From Rhynchonema sp. JSB1_4 (taxonomy: Eukaryota; Nematoda; Chromadorea; Monhysterida; Xyalidae), in contig JASAMV010001328.1 of assembly GCA_030248065.1 (NCBI GenBank), positions 62,001-126,000 of the forward strand: a DNA stretch of 64,000 nt, read 5' to 3'. A model generated the notes under the pieces. That model did no database searches, was not told the DNA's origin, and was given only the letters and a program-made list of their open reading frames with translations. The position numbers and the translations under genes were made by a program. This document shows, one piece after another, positions 1 to 12,623 of the stretch; the stretch's first letter is position 1, and each line of letters opens with the position of its first letter.

Positions 1-3000
1 AATGATATTGTAAATTTAACTGCAAGGTCCACTTCAATGGATTGCTCCCACTCACCAAGTTTCGACCAGGAAGAACAAAATCACAAACTTTGGGACCTCA
101 AACACTCACGTGACATGACAAAGTGAAAAAATACGTCCAGTGCGTCAGAGGTAAGAACGTTTGCCAAAAGCAACACACAGTGCGTGCCTCTCGCGAACTC
201 CCAACTAACGAAAGGGACGAAAAATACGCGCTCAGCGCGAGAAATTTTTCCACAAATTATGCAACGTTGTTGTCAAAGTTCAAAGTTACATACGACACAC
301 AGCATCGGAGGAAGGCGGTCAGCCAAATAATAATATAATACACGAAAATAATAATAATAGAATACGGGCGTATGTCACTGGGAGGTGTTGGTGTTGTCGT
401 TAGTCGTTTTGAAAGAAAAAAGTGTGAACAAATTTTGGACACTGCCATAGCTCGTGCACATGAACTAGTACTTTGTGATGAAATAGCAACCAATGGGATC
501 GGATGATACCTAGTGTGGTAGCAAACTGGGGTCTACAGTTGGGAGAGAGTTGGTCTACAGTCAATAAAGACTAGGTTATTAGTTTTTTTTAACAAACGAG
601 ACTATTATGTAAATTTGCGCACCCGAGTTGGCCAAGTGCCCATGTCAGCAAAATGTACACAAATTGTTTGTTGTGCCTGTGCGACATCGCTGCTTCCACT
701 TGTGAGCAAAATGTCCGCAGAGAGAGGTCTCGTTGACTGTAGTAGAAGCAACACTTCATTTTTGAGAAACGGCAATTGATGTAAAATGAAAAGAAACGGA
801 AAGAAACAGAGACGAGCAACGCACAATTAAATATATCAGTCGAAACCAAATATTTGAGTTTGCGTCACATTTAAGTTCCAGGAAAGCACGAATAAAAAGT
901 TGTCGTTAATTCTCGGGTTTAAAAAAGCTTATGGATTATTTTTTAACTTTGATTGTGATGATCTTGGACAAGCTCTAAGGAAAAAAATACAAAGTAAAAT
1001 AATGACAAGCACAACATCTATCGCTTGGATGCGCCGTGGCCAAGCTCAAACCTGTTTGTTCTGCTCAACGTCACATAACGATCGAGGTATACAAGTATGT
1101 ACAGTACCGTGCACCTTTTCAAACGAGCACCGCAGCTTTGCAAACAAACATTCTGGCAGAAAAAATCCGGTGGCAGATTTGTTGGTTTTTTTTCTACGCA
1201 TACTAGGTGCGCTTGTGTGTGATGAATATTTTTATTTTTATGTCAAGCACTTGTTTGCTCGTAGCGTGTCAGGTATATTGTAACTTTTGGCAGAAAGGCG
1301 AGCAACGTTTGTTACCGTGTCTGTGTCTGTCAGTAGACGCAGCTTTTTTGAAAACTTTCCGATCCCCAACGCTTGAAATCATAAGAAAGCGACGGTAAAA
1401 AGGAGGCTGGTGGCAACAAAAAAAATACAAAATAGGGCAAGATGACTCAGCTACGTCGGCGTTTTTTCCCGTGATTAAACAACAATGGCATGGAAAACAG
1501 GTAGTTGGACTTGGACATATGCCCACCGGTAGGGGTAATGTTAGACTTGGACACTCAAAGTACAGTATGTATATGTACATAAACCCCAGTCAGGTGATCA
1601 AAATTGACTAATGGTAAATGAGTCACTGGTTGATGTAAACTCCGTCCACCTTGCATTTTAAACCAGTTTTTTACGAAAAATAGAAACTGCAAACACACAC
1701 TTGACTACAGCTATCATGTATGGTATAACTACTGTATCTTCATGTTGATGACGAAAAAGCGCTATACAGTAATTTACAGTAAGCCCGAACGAGATAAAAA
1801 CTAGCCGACGAACGGAAACAAATGAAAAACCAGAAGAATTCGAATATTTCGCAAGAAAAGGTTGGACACAGAAACCCGTCATTCATGGAAATCAATTAAA
1901 CTCGTCCAAAACCATGTATGAAAACGCAAAGCCACCTCAGTGGCCATAGTTTTAGGTGGTTTTGAGCAGCATGAGTCATGGACACATGTAGGTAACTACA
2001 TACGACGATACATTGCAAGGACCATGATTTAGTACCTGGCCAACTGTGCAGTGCGCTGGAGTACGACAAACGAAGGGCGCGTATTGTGCTCCTGTGAGTG
2101 AACCTGAACAAAGTGTGTGAGCTGTGGCGGTACTGGATGTTTTTGCCAAGGTTTCAGCTAACGAGCAACATTTCGTAGCTTGTATATCGCACTCTGGCAT
2201 TAATAAAACGTCATTGCGAAATTATAGGCCTCCGCCGGGGAAAATCACAAGTTTTGAGACGGTGCCAGGCGTATTGACAGACGGTTGCTAAGGAATGGAC
2301 AAAGCAACAAAATTGTCCATATTGTATCAATTCATATACATATTGTGTTTTCTTTGATTTCAGCTTGGCTATGTATGTATGTAGCTGTCCCTCAGTGTAT
2401 CTGGGAAAGGTGCAGACAAAACTGCAGAATGAGAGTAACCATAACATCGATTGGAAACAAACAACATGGGATTAGACTAAAGCTGGAGCGTGGCGTAACA
2501 CCTAGGTATACAAATATCCTCCAACGAATTCATGTTTGGAGGGAGAACCGGTGAGAAACGTGTAAGGTACAATCAAAAATTGATCAAAATTGGCAGGTAC
2601 TATGTTAAGGTATCCAGTATGTATAGGTATAAGGCATGGGTGATGGAAGCAAAGCACTTTTTTATACAGGGACATTGCAGATGGCATGCACTCATGGAAT
2701 AACCACATGTTGCCGTGTATAAGGGCATGCATACGCTATTTACACGATATCAAGCACGTTTTTTCAGCATAATAAAAAAATAACTCGTAGTTTACTGGAT
2801 TCTGAAGATATTGGGTATGAATGGTGCAAAACACGGATCAATTTAATTTGGTGCTCAATTTTTATGCACTATTGCAATTCTGATACGCTCAACTAGTTCT
2901 GTGGTGTTAGCGTTGCACAGACAGGAGCAGTGTTTGGGAGCGGAAAACCCTCAAATTTATAAAATATAAAGTTGTATTTTAGTGATTGTGCATTTTATAT

Positions 3001-4129
3001 ACATATATTGATGCGCCTGCAGTGCATAACATATGTAAATGCTGAACGTGAATGAAGTTATTTTAGATAGGCAGGTTGTCTGTTACAGTGACGGGTACCC
3101 ATACCTGACTTGCATTGCACTACCTACACTACACACAATCTGCAGACGAAAATTGATGTTCGACGAAAATTCGTATTGGGTAGTAGAAAGACAACTTCTC
3201 GGGCAAAAGAAAAACATCAGATTTGCTCCGCAGAAAGAAAGAGGTAATGGTCCACCCGGTAGAAACTTCAGAAACAGGCACTAAGGTAAATCTTTCATGG
3301 ATTGCTTTTTCTCCCTACGAAATTTATCGAACGGCGGACAGTGCACGTTTTTCAAACGCACCAAGCACGCATTATAACGCGCGCAAAGACCGAACACAGT
3401 GCAACCATGTGCGTGCATTTGCCCGTCACAAATCGATGTTTGTCGCTGGCATGGTTCTGGGATCTTAGGCGGTTGACGTTTCGGGTGCACGACCGAAAAT
3501 TTCATTACAGCACCATTCACTGAAACAAAATTGGCATGAACTTGTGCGTGTGTATACTTTCTTGTATTTGTGATGGTTACCTCGAAATACGCAAAACGGC
3601 GCTGCTTTTATACGTGGTGTAAAATCAACAAAACCAACTGCGACCAAAACGTCAAGGTCAAAATAATTCTAGTGTATCAATCACACCACCAAACTCAGTC
3701 TGTGATGCGCATATTAGAAAGTGAAACACGTTTTCAATATTGTACGGTTTCAGGAATATCATCACATTAAAACTCCTTGGGTGCACTGGGTGCTGTCTTG
3801 TGGACGTGCTTGGCACAAAAGATGCGATAGATCAATAACGACACGATTTAGCCTGCGGGCACGCATTGCGTTAAGATCTGTGGATGCAGTTTCGGCCCAT
3901 AATGTCAGACTGCAATGGCGCACTGGCCCTTGTCAATGACAAAAGTGCAAGCGGTCACCGCCGTAAACCGAAAATGCTCCATCTCCAACGTTGTCGGTTT
4001 GAGTGAGACATAAACGGTCACCACAAATTTCTTTTCATAACAAAGCGCACTGGTTGCTGTCTCTCGTGGACAAAACAGAACGCAATGCGTGCCCACAAGG
4101 CTAAATCGCATCGTCATTGGGTGGAATTC
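1..4129. other. no supportable gene
   Basis: Only short open frames without recognisable domains, signal peptides or consistent splice structure are visible on either strand. Composition is ordinary and AT-leaning. I see no RNA gene and no clear mobile element here. Untranslated or regulatory sequence, or very small exons, could be present but cannot be supported. Confidence 0.4.
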
Positions 4130-4275
4130 GCAAAACAAAGTGAAGCTGACAGTCAAGTTCAAAGTAAAAGTTCACCGTCAACTCAAAGTCACGTATAAAC
4201 TGACGGTGCACTTTCACGAGTTCACCGTCAAGCTCACCGTCACGTTTACTGTCAACCTCAAAGTCAAGAATATCC
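4130..4275. repeat. degenerate short tandem repeat
   Basis: Variants of the words TTCACCGTCAA and CTCAAAGTCA recur about every 15 to 20 bases, alternating along roughly 145 bases. The units have diverged, so this is an old minisatellite-like tract. Open frames on both strands through it are by-products of the repetition. Confidence 0.6.
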
Positions 4276-5016
4276 TCAACGTTACGCTCGCACTGGCACG
4301 ATGGACCCTTTTTGCATGCTGGACCGTCTTGAACACTGGACCCTCTTGGCACGCAACCCCATAAGCCCCAAGGGGGCTTAACCGAACTTCTCTGATAATA
4401 AGGGTCGACCGAAAAGATCAGATGTACAAAAACAGAGCTGTGGATGGAAGAAACATCGGCAACCTAACCAGCACGGTAAAAGATTTGGAACCATTTTAGG
4501 AGCGTAACTTCACAAGATCCGGATAGGCAAACAACAGTACTGCGCTGCGACTGTTAGTTTAGTTTTCTGAACTGGTATTCGATGGATATTCCTGCTGTTT
4601 TCATTATAAAAGTTTGAGACGCCGCAATGACATAAAATTGACACCCACGCAAATTAGCTGTTGAATGAAATCAATGACTGGGGTACGGAGCTTTTCATTC
4701 CACTCGAAAATATTATTCTACGTTGGTGTGTTTTGTCCATTTGTGCCTTGTCCATTTTGTTGTTCTATAGCAAGTACTAAAACATACTATGCACTGACGT
4801 TTCGGAAGTGGTTACATTGTTCGGCTTATACTGGAACCTTTAGATCCATCCTGTTCACTGCCAAACGCAGCATGCAATAAATTGGGAAGTCGTCAGCAAA
4901 CAACAAAAATGTGGAATTACCAGGGTTTCAAGCTTACATAAAATCTAAAAATCTAAAAACGTGAATCAACGGGATTATTCGGGCACGAGGTTATTCTTCC
5001 AGCATACTGCTCATAA
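4276..5016. other. intergenic, nothing recognised
   Basis: No coding exon or repeat that I can support. It lies downstream of the small minus-strand gene ending at 5017 and may contain its 3' untranslated sequence. Confidence 0.4.
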
Positions 5017-5915
5017 TCACTCCTTCTTCAATTGCTCAAGGCGATTCTGCAGGACGGCAACTTCGCCACTTGGCGGTTGTGGCGTGCAGTCCAGCAGTTC
5101 TTGCAGCTCGCTGAAACACAAGCGTTACGAAATGAATAGGCTTTTCATCTACATAAAAACAAAGAATGCATCGACACAGAATGTGCTAACAAAACACCAA
5201 CGTACCAATCATTTGGCATTGCGTCCTCCAACGCTTTTGCTTGCGGATGATGCAGCGTCTTCTTGAGAGCCTCAATAAACTTCTTGTACGCAAACTGGTT
5301 GTTTTTCGCTTTGATGCAAGCGATCAAGTAGTTTTTCTGCTCAGTCGGCGTACTTCCCCTCTGAAGCATGCCAAATGACCATCCAGCTTTTAATCGTCAA
5401 TGACGTGCGAAACCAGCCAAACCGGTTGAATTTTTTCTCTGTCCTCGTCGTCTATCGCTTTCCAATACGCCAGGTAATTTACCAACGTCAGGCTGCACTC
5501 CATCGGCTCGTTACGAAGCAACTCCTGTGCATCCTTTTGTTGCTCTGTAACATGTTTTGAACGATCTCAAGTCGTTTCGTTAGTTGGTACAGATAGATTT
5601 TAGGAAGCATGGACTGGGCAAAACAGGGTTAGACAGTACACCTTCGACAACAGTTTTTAGTAGTGACTAGACGGGACCCGTGTCTACGGCCCGGCTACAG
5701 CGCCGCGCCCCCCACCCCCGAAGACCCGTTAGCATACCCGTTAGCTACCCGTGAAAATTGACCCGTCCGCGCTTTCGAGGGAGGAAGCCACACACACGTC
5801 TTCCTGTTTTAGTATGTAGTATATAGATAATTGCGAGGAACAAACTAAACGTTGCGCGCTTACCACTCAGTTTCGTTAGCTTATCCTTCTCGTCCAGTTC
5901 TGACAGCTTAGGCAT
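5017..5915 (-). CDS. small multi-exon protein, possible death-fold (CARD-like)
   Basis: Four exons can be joined on the minus strand. Exon 1 starts at ATG 5915 (MPKLSELDEKDKLTK...) and meets a GTAAGC donor near 5864. Exon 2, about 5430-5548, encodes a helical acidic stretch (DAQELLRNEPMECS, YLAYWKAIDDEDRE). Exon 3, about 5209-5366, encodes TPTEQKNYLIACIKAK then FAYKKFIEALKKTL. The last exon, about 5017-5107, begins ELQELLDCTPQPPSGE and ends LEQLKKE-stop. The order of amphipathic helices and the pattern 'LL..L.......Y..FI.AL' resemble caspase-recruitment or other death-fold domains, but this is only a resemblance. There is no signal peptide, so the product is probably cytosolic. The first intron holds a GC-rich patch around 5680-5790 with repeated ACCCGT. 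Confidence is moderate that it is a gene and low for the fold. Confidence 0.5.
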
Positions 5916-6374
5916 GTCGGCTGCTCCAATTCAGATTGTCAAAGAAAATAATTTTTTTGATTCAAGAACTCAACAGCTCAATATGACGAAACTACTGCAC
6001 AAAACATTGGAAAGTAGTGAGTGACCCTGCACGACGCCAGCGGATGTGAACTTAGATGACTATATCAATTCTGTCTTGATAAAAATGCCTTTGTGTTTAT
6101 GTCTAATTTGGTAACGCTGTATCCTGGCTGGTGTTATACGTGTCCATTTTAGGTTTGGAACAACTTTTACGCTGATCGAAATTAGTGCTCGAACCTTATC
6201 ACAAAATATGACTGTATCAAAAGTTTCTCCTCATTGTCTACAAGCCGAAAATGGACAAGTATAAACTCCGCCATTACTCATCGGTACAATCAACACTAAA
6301 AGATGAATACACAATCACCATAATAGTTTACAGCCCAGTGTTTATTTGTGCGGGCGCGCCTCTAACTTAGTCAT
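5916..6374. other. upstream region of the 5.0-5.9 kb gene, no gene seen
   Basis: No coding exon is recognised. It includes the presumed promoter and leader of the minus-strand gene starting at 5915 and runs into an inverted-repeat element. Confidence 0.4.
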
Positions 6375-7185
6375 GTACAATACCTGCTATAGGTATTCAT
6401 GTACACATACGTACATACACAGTACATTTCCAGGAGTGATATTTTCGAAACGGTGTAAAGGTCAGTTGGGCGTAAAGGTCGGTGTAAAGTTCGGTCGAAA
6501 GCTCGGTCGGCGTAGCTCGGTGTAAAGGTCGGTTTATACTCTGACTGCCTGGCAGTAGCAGTCAGAAATTTGCGACTGCCCATTCGGTCAGCTCTTTAAC
6601 TGAGCAAGGACAGTAGACGGCAGGTACCGGTCAATGGACACAGCTGAGCAGGCAATCACTGCAAGCAATCACTGCCTTGCTGGACACTTCTGCGTGGTAG
6701 TGACTTCTCCGGATTTTGACTTCTACTTCCCGGAAGTCAGAAGTATAAATCGACCTTAAACGTGAAACATTGCCTGTTATTAACGTGGAATGTTTCAAGT
6801 TTACACCGACGTCTATCACACTGAGCTGTCGACCGAGCTTTCCACCGACCTTTACACCCAACTGACCTTTACACCGTTTCGAAAATATCACCCCAGGAAA
6901 GGGGTAGTTGCACTAGTGCACACGCGGGTATACGATTAATTTGCGTGCACGTGCTTAAGAATTATCGATATTTTGCTTAACTATCGCACGCACCCGCACG
7001 CGTGTGACCTAGTGCGGCGCTTGGGCGTGGGAAAGTCACAAAATGCTGCCTGTTAAGTACTGCCCGCAAATTAATCGTACGCCCGCGTGACACTGGTGCA
7101 GCTACCCCTTTCCTGGAAATGTACTGTATGTACCTGTATACCTGCTAGTAAGTACATATACCTGTGTACCCACTAGCGAAGCGTC
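6375..7185. mobile_element. outer inverted-repeat (foldback/MITE-like) element, interrupted
   Basis: The left half (words ACAGTACATTTCCAGG and AAAGGGGTAGTTGCAC, about 6410-6434 and 6898-6960) is the inverted complement of the right half (GTGCAGCTACCCCTTTCCTGG, about 7097-7117, then AAATGTACTGTATGTAC). The loop carries ATTAATTTGCG in both arms. The left arm is split at CCAGG by the element at 6435-6892. Outer edges are approximate because the arms fade into TACATA-type simple sequence. No coding capacity, so this is a non-autonomous element. Confidence 0.65.
6435..6892. mobile_element. inner 458-bp terminal-inverted-repeat element nested in the outer one
   Basis: The ends are GTGATATTTTCGAAACGG and its complement, and the inverted arms extend about 100 bases with the words GTGTAAAGGTCAGTTGGG and GGTCGGTGTAAAG. 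It is flanked by CCAGG at 6430-6434 and CCAGG at 6893-6897, a probable 5-bp target duplication. Removing the element and one copy of CCAGG restores the left arm of the outer inverted repeat so that it matches the right arm. No open frame of note. The middle contains short tandem-like words (GGTCGG, AAGCTCGG). Confidence 0.75.
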
Positions 7186-7505
7186 GGCAACGATAACTTT
7201 GGTTTTTGAACCAGGCCAAAATACTGAGGCGCACTGGATACAGTTTCTGCTTGTTGAGTGCTGCGGAAACAATGACACCCTCATCCAGTGTAAAAGCTTT
7301 AGAAAAGTTAGCACAGAAAACAGAAAAACTTTGTTCCAGTAGTTTATTTTATTTCGAGTGAAAGGTTCCAAGTTGGATGGAGGCATTGAGGGCAGGGCAT
7401 TATCGAATCAGTGAATGCTTGGGGTCATGGCTATAGGCAGATTATTGCTGCACTAACGTCTTTATGTACGCATAAAGAAATCAGTTGAAACATTATTTGC
7501 ATAAA
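7186..7505. other. intergenic, nothing recognised
   Basis: No gene or repeat that I can support. It lies immediately downstream of the minus-strand lectin gene and may hold its 3' untranslated region. Confidence 0.4.
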
Positions 7506-9397
7506 TCAGTCAACGAAATCATGCTCTTCCCGACGGCTAGCTTCTTCCATCTTCTCTTTTTCAGTTTTTTCATGTTTCTCATTAGGGTTGCTTTCGTGTG
7601 GAATGGTGGTTTGAACAGTGTTCGCTTTCAATGACCTAGCTTTGGATTTATTGGTTTCAGTCGGGGATTCAACGGTATTCGCTGGAGATTCGGTCATTTC
7701 AATTTGTGTTTGACCGGCCTTTGATTCTGTCTCGTCTTCTCTGGTCATATTCGTTTCCGCTTCTTCGCTCTCGACAACTGTACTCGAATATGGTTCAGCC
7801 CTTCTGCAACCGGGGGACAAATACTGTTGTTGCTGTGACGATTTTGCATTAAACCACACTACGTTGCCAACTTTTTCAATTTTTTTCGGTGTTTGCTGCA
7901 AACACAGAGCAAGAACACTCCACCGATGATTACGATCGTCTCGATGCCGCACACCAAACCTAATAGAACGAAGATCTTGAATTGGTAATGGCTCAGCTCG
8001 TTGTCGTCGCCCGGGCATTTGGCTGCAAAAATGAGATATGGGTAAGCTTGGAATGGAACACCATTGTAAAAAGTTTTGAAATAAAACGTCAATCGCCTGC
8101 TGTACCGTCTTCAAATTGTGGATAGTCGGTTTGGCGCTCGTATTCGGTTGTTGTAGAAGTCGACTTTGACTTGGGCGAGAGTGTCGGTGGAGTCGAATCG
8201 ATATGGGCTGAAAACATACAGTAGATGTACAAGGGCCATATGACCATTGTGTCGCTGTCGCGATCCGTACATTGCGAGTTAGCCTTACTGCGTGACTTAT
8301 TCAGGGTTCATGCGCACCAGCAACAGAAACCGAAACACCTTTGGCCTATAAACTTCAACATAAACCTAAACCTAACAGACCTAAACCGAAGCTATAAAAT
8401 TTTGTCTCGCGTTTTTATGTTTTAAGGCAAATCAAACCATTGTTTGTATATTGCAAAGTTAATGTTGTTTTCTGCGTCGATACTGCTTGTATTAGCCGCC
8501 ACGGTACGATCAAGCAACAAAAATTTAGTTTTAGGTTTCGGTTGAGATTTAGGTTAAGGTTAACGATTAAGGTTAAGGAAATCCGCTGATGTAGACCGGG
8601 CTTTGGAGCCGCAGGCAAATGCAGCCCCTTGTACACCGGCTGGCATTATGGGTAGCCGGAGGAGTCCTGACCCCGCATGTACGAACAATGTAGCACCTCT
8701 TGGTATTGGTACATTTTCGCACACGAAATACAGTTGATTTCTGCAGAGCTTGACGGCGAGTCCGTTGCGCTTGAATCGCGTCAAATAGCACGCAAACGTC
8801 AAGCAATATATGTGCTCGAAGGAAAAGCCACGCATTGCGTCCGTCGCCCATATGTTTGCGTCACTTTTATTGATTATCGACCCGTTTCTGCTCCATTGAA
8901 AACGATACATCAGTCGGGCACCGATGTGTAGCGTATCCTCGATTTCGAATTTCTGCAATTAATAAGTGGAAGTTCGATAGTTTGACAGCATTGACGTAGT
9001 TCTCAAGGACCCTCCCAAAACGTTATAAATACTGTAAATATACTTTATACATTCATTATAAAGCTCATCACTCTCTGGGAGAAAATTGCGGACCAACCAA
9101 TTTTTTAGTCAGCAACTGATCAAATTCTTCGATGGGGCTCTCAATGTTGACCAGGGTGCCGCGCTGGTATACGGTTGAATTTGACAATATGAAGGTCTTG
9201 CAGTATATTTTGGCCCCAGATTTTTGATTTCTTTTGCGCACCAATGTATAGCATTTGTTATGTCGAAAGCTGTAGTATGCGGTGTAGTTAGCATCTTGTT
9301 CATTCAAATTGTGGCATTCCTCTATCAGCGGCTTGCGATTAATGGGATCGGGTGACGTTTCATAAACCAGCAGCAATAGTAGGAGGTAGGGTGTCAT
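7506..9397 (-). CDS. membrane-bound C-type lectin-like protein (paralogue 1)
   Basis: Five exons read in one order on the minus strand. Exon 1 (9397 to about 9086) starts MTPYLLLLLLVYETS, a signal peptide, and carries the first half of a divergent C-type lectin-like domain (NKCYTLV, AKIYCK, RGTLVNIESPIEEF). Exon 2 (about 8945-8685) carries the second half, ending in LCRNQLYFVCENV, the usual terminal Cys-Val-Cys-Glu-like signature. A Ser/Thr/Pro-rich stalk exon follows (about 8209-8105). Then comes an exon with the membrane span (FKIFVLLGLVCGIETI through VFLLCVCSKHRKK, about 8035-7868) and a charged cytoplasmic tail exon (about 7852-7506) rich in Glu, Lys and Ser. Exon order, stalk and tail match the plus-strand gene at 29934-32033. 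No clear EPN or QPD sugar-binding triplet is visible, so calcium-dependent sugar binding is uncertain. A type I surface receptor is the natural reading. Confidence 0.8.
8330..8600. repeat. telomere-like degenerate repeat inside lectin intron
   Basis: The intron between the lectin-domain and stalk exons contains clustered words of the form AAACCTAAACCTAA (around 8352-8386) and, in the opposite orientation, TTTAGGTTTCGG and TTTAGGTTAAGGTTAA (around 8524-8580). These are degenerate relatives of the nematode telomere unit TTAGGC. The adjoining GACCGGGCTTTGGAGC resembles sequence beside a similar tract at 30590-30790, so both may belong to one dispersed repeat. Confidence 0.55.
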
Positions 9398-9817
9398 GAT
9401 TGATGATTGAGATCAGCCAGTATATGTATTTTGATGTAGAGATGGAAAATTCTTCGTCATTAGATATTGAATGATGAGATAAAAACACGTTGCTTGATCT
9501 CCGTGAAGAAACTGTGGTGCCCCTCGCCCTGTCAAACAAAATTCAGACGCGAAGCATGTGTGTGCTCATCGTAAGTTATCTGAAGCATAGTGGTCTGTTA
9601 TTTACAACAAACAGAAGGTCGTTGTGCAGATTTTACTGGTTTCACAGCATAAGGAATGAACAAAAACAGTAAAAATTTTGTACGTTCGGATAGACAAATG
9701 AACCAGCCAGCAAAACCACCAACTGAAAGGGAGACGTTCGTAATTGATCTTGGTTGGTGTATGCTGCAATTCTTATCAGAAAAATTTGTGACATCCGCGT
9801 AAAAACCATTTTGCTAC

Positions 9818-12176
9818 TCACGACTTCACACTCGTGAGAAACGGAAGCACGTAAAGTTGATATTCCAAGGTGTACATATTGTTTGGCAGTGTGTAGTGGA
9901 ACGTGACGGCTGTGGGACTGATGCAGTTCGGACCCTGTGAAGCAAAAAATCGACAAAGTACTTTAATGAAACCGACAGAAACTTAAGGAAACACACAAAC
10001 TTCGAGCGGACATTTGTGTTTGAACCAACTCCAATACCAACATCCCTCAGTCCCGGCGCTCATCAGTGTATCAATCGGCACTGGGAAGAACCGATGTCGC
10101 GCTAGGAAGTCGCGGGAATCACCGAATTGAACCTAAAATAACGTCTACAACTTCTACCTCATCTCGCAGACGGCCAGTGCACCAGGTCATCACCAGTGTT
10201 ATTGTACCAAATTGCCACGTCACATCAAAACCACATCGATTTGTTTTGTTTCTTTGTTTTTAACAAGCCAGTCGATGCTTAATATTCGTACGCGTTTAGT
10301 TTAGTGTGTAATGTTTGAGAACAGCCTTTGGTGTAACGTGCTCAAAGCTCAAACTGACGAAGACCGGGTACACCACCGTTCCAACCCAACACCCAACATT
10401 ACCCCAGCGTTTGTGAGACAATTTGCGAGTTCCACGTCCTCACAGCCGCTATTGGCTGCACGACACAAGTACGCATGTGGTAGTGCCTGAGTGACAAAGG
10501 CGTGCAACGCTGCTCGGCTCAGAACGTAACCGGCGCCACCGCTGAAGTAGCCCTCTGAATAATGTAACAATAGTGAGTTTTGCCCGTTGCGGCCTGTTTT
10601 TACACAGGCGGGTGAGGTGCCAGGCCTCGTCGGTTGATTGACACCTCTGGCCAATTGACCTCCAAAAAGGACCTCGAGCAGATCATATTGCTCTCTGTTT
10701 TGGTTCTGAAACTGCTCTGTTTCGGGTTCTTTCATGACCACTGACAAGCGTGACGTTCCGCTCTCTTTCGGCAAATTCAACAAACTTTCCTTTTGATGTT
10801 TTGAAACTATCAGGCTTGGGTGTGTTCTCTTAGGTATGAAGATCAGGATGAAGCAACACATCAAACTGAGCTGTCGTAGATACACGAAAGTTTTAATTCC
10901 TGAGGAGGACCGGCAACCGAATCGAAGACCGTATAACGTCATTGGCAATCGGGGGATGTACGGCACTGAGATCAAGCCTCAAGGTGTTTGCAGTTTTGCT
11001 TTGTTATCACGGCCATTGTTTACTATCGAAAACATTTGAATGCTCCAGTTGTAACTGATTGGTTTGCTATCATGGCCGTTGTTTACCGAAAAAAACATTT
11101 AAATGCCCCAGCTGTACATAACTAAGCAAGTTTTGAGTGCAAAAGAATCACTCCACAGCCACACCAACGTTTCAGAATCTTTCCAAAATGCGCGCCAAAC
11201 CAAATCTTCGCATCCGGGCTGTATCCATTTAGCACGGCAGCCAAATGCTCAATGATCACATAAGTGTCGTCATCGGCTTTGACGAACCAATCGAAGTCAC
11301 TACCGTAATGCCGATGGACGTAGGATAGAGACTCTTTGGTTTTGGCCCAAAGCCAGGAGCGACCCGTGGAGGTGTTGAGACTAATCTGGAAGGCTTTGAA
11401 ATTGATTAATCCTCCACTCACAGAGCGTTGACAACGTTTTTCAGTTTTCTTCGTCAAGGAGCCAAAAGTACACGTTGCCGTAAATTCAGGCAGCAACCAC
11501 CTCGCGAGGATCGAATAACACAAGTCCAATCCTTGTTTATGTGCACTGCCCCCAAGATTGAACGCGGTCGAGAGGTTCTTGACCAGCAGCTTTACCCAGC
11601 ATAATAGTTACACTGGGTTGAATAAATTGATGTCATCCGGAGCTCTATGTCAAACCAAAAAGGCAGATGACCAGATCACGCCTTGCACGAACCCGATCCA
11701 CCACCAAGTTCGACATCAACGAAAGCGACTGATCAAATTCCACTTGCCGACGGTAAATCCGGATCCTCCAAATCCGAAATGAACACAAATCTATGACATC
11801 TCTGTGCCCACGTGTTGCGCACATGCCTGGCGCGGCGCTCGTGATTCTCACGTCCGGTCATGATCACACAAAAGATGCGATGGCCTCCTTGTGGTACGGA
11901 GTGGAGGGCGTAGTCGGAAATTGAAATGTTATGAGTGCATAATACATCGCTTTTATCATTCGATAGGAAATAAAAAAATATACAAACTTTTTTCTTCCAA
12001 CATTGTTGAAACTTCTTTATATTCGTTTTCCATTTCCACATACTCATTTGAATCCGGATTCTCCGGTTCACGATTGAACGCGTGTCGCGGTGGGCTGTCG
12101 CAGAAAATGCCTGAGACTTATCTATTCTTTTGAAAACAAGAAATCGGTAAAATATTGCAAGAAAAGACAAGCTCAA
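9818..12176 (-). CDS. C1GALT1: core 1 beta-1,3-galactosyltransferase (C1GALT1, GT31 family)
   Basis: Makes the Gal-beta-1,3-GalNAc core of mucin-type O-glycans in the Golgi from UDP-Gal. Minus-strand exons give the family's motifs in order: an N-terminal hydrophobic anchor from about 12176; FCVIMTGRENHERRARHVR then NTWAQRC and FVFISD (to about 11790); the block GRSWLWAKTKESLSYVHRHY then DFDWFVKADDDTYVI with the metal-binding DDD (about 11460-11190); YFSGGAGYVLSRAALHAFV then SGCEDVELANCLTNAG (about 10560-10395); GDSRDFLARHRFFPVP-like with WYWSWFKHK (about 10125-9995); and a last exon with NCISPTAVTFHYTLPNNMYT, stop near 9818. All hallmark segments of the vertebrate and nematode enzymes are present, so the gene looks complete. 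The exact N-terminus is uncertain, and so is the splice after FISDLEDPDLP. Neighbours are other glycan enzymes. Confidence 0.88.
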
Positions 12177-12623
12177 CCGTTATAGCCACCCAAATTCGAT
12201 ATCAACATTCCGGCCAAGCAACCGAAACAGAATCGCAACACATGGGTGATTGTTCGATCGAGGGATCGTTTTCGCGTCCAGTGAATGGGAACGAGCATCA
12301 TTTTGAGATTGAATGACGATATTTAAAAAACGTTCATTCAGAAATCACGACTGAATGGTTTGAGCTCCGTTGACATCATTAAGATTAACGAAAAATGCTG
12401 ATTATTCTGCGAAGCCGGAAGTTGTTATTGGCGCTCTCAACATACTTTAGCGTTTCCAAAATCTGCTGAAATACTTTTGGATTGGATCATCGGTCCAAAC
12501 CATCGTCCACAAGATAGAACCTTAACCGCAGCAGAATGTTTGTTTATTCAGCAATTAGCACACTTCATGAGCCACTTCATCCAATACAGCAGTATTATAA
12601 AACATCATCTATTCACAGTATGA
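12177..12623. other. intergenic between two minus-strand glycosyltransferase genes
   Basis: No coding exon is recognised. It probably contains the promoter of the core-1 enzyme and the 3' end of the DUF273 gene. Confidence 0.4.
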
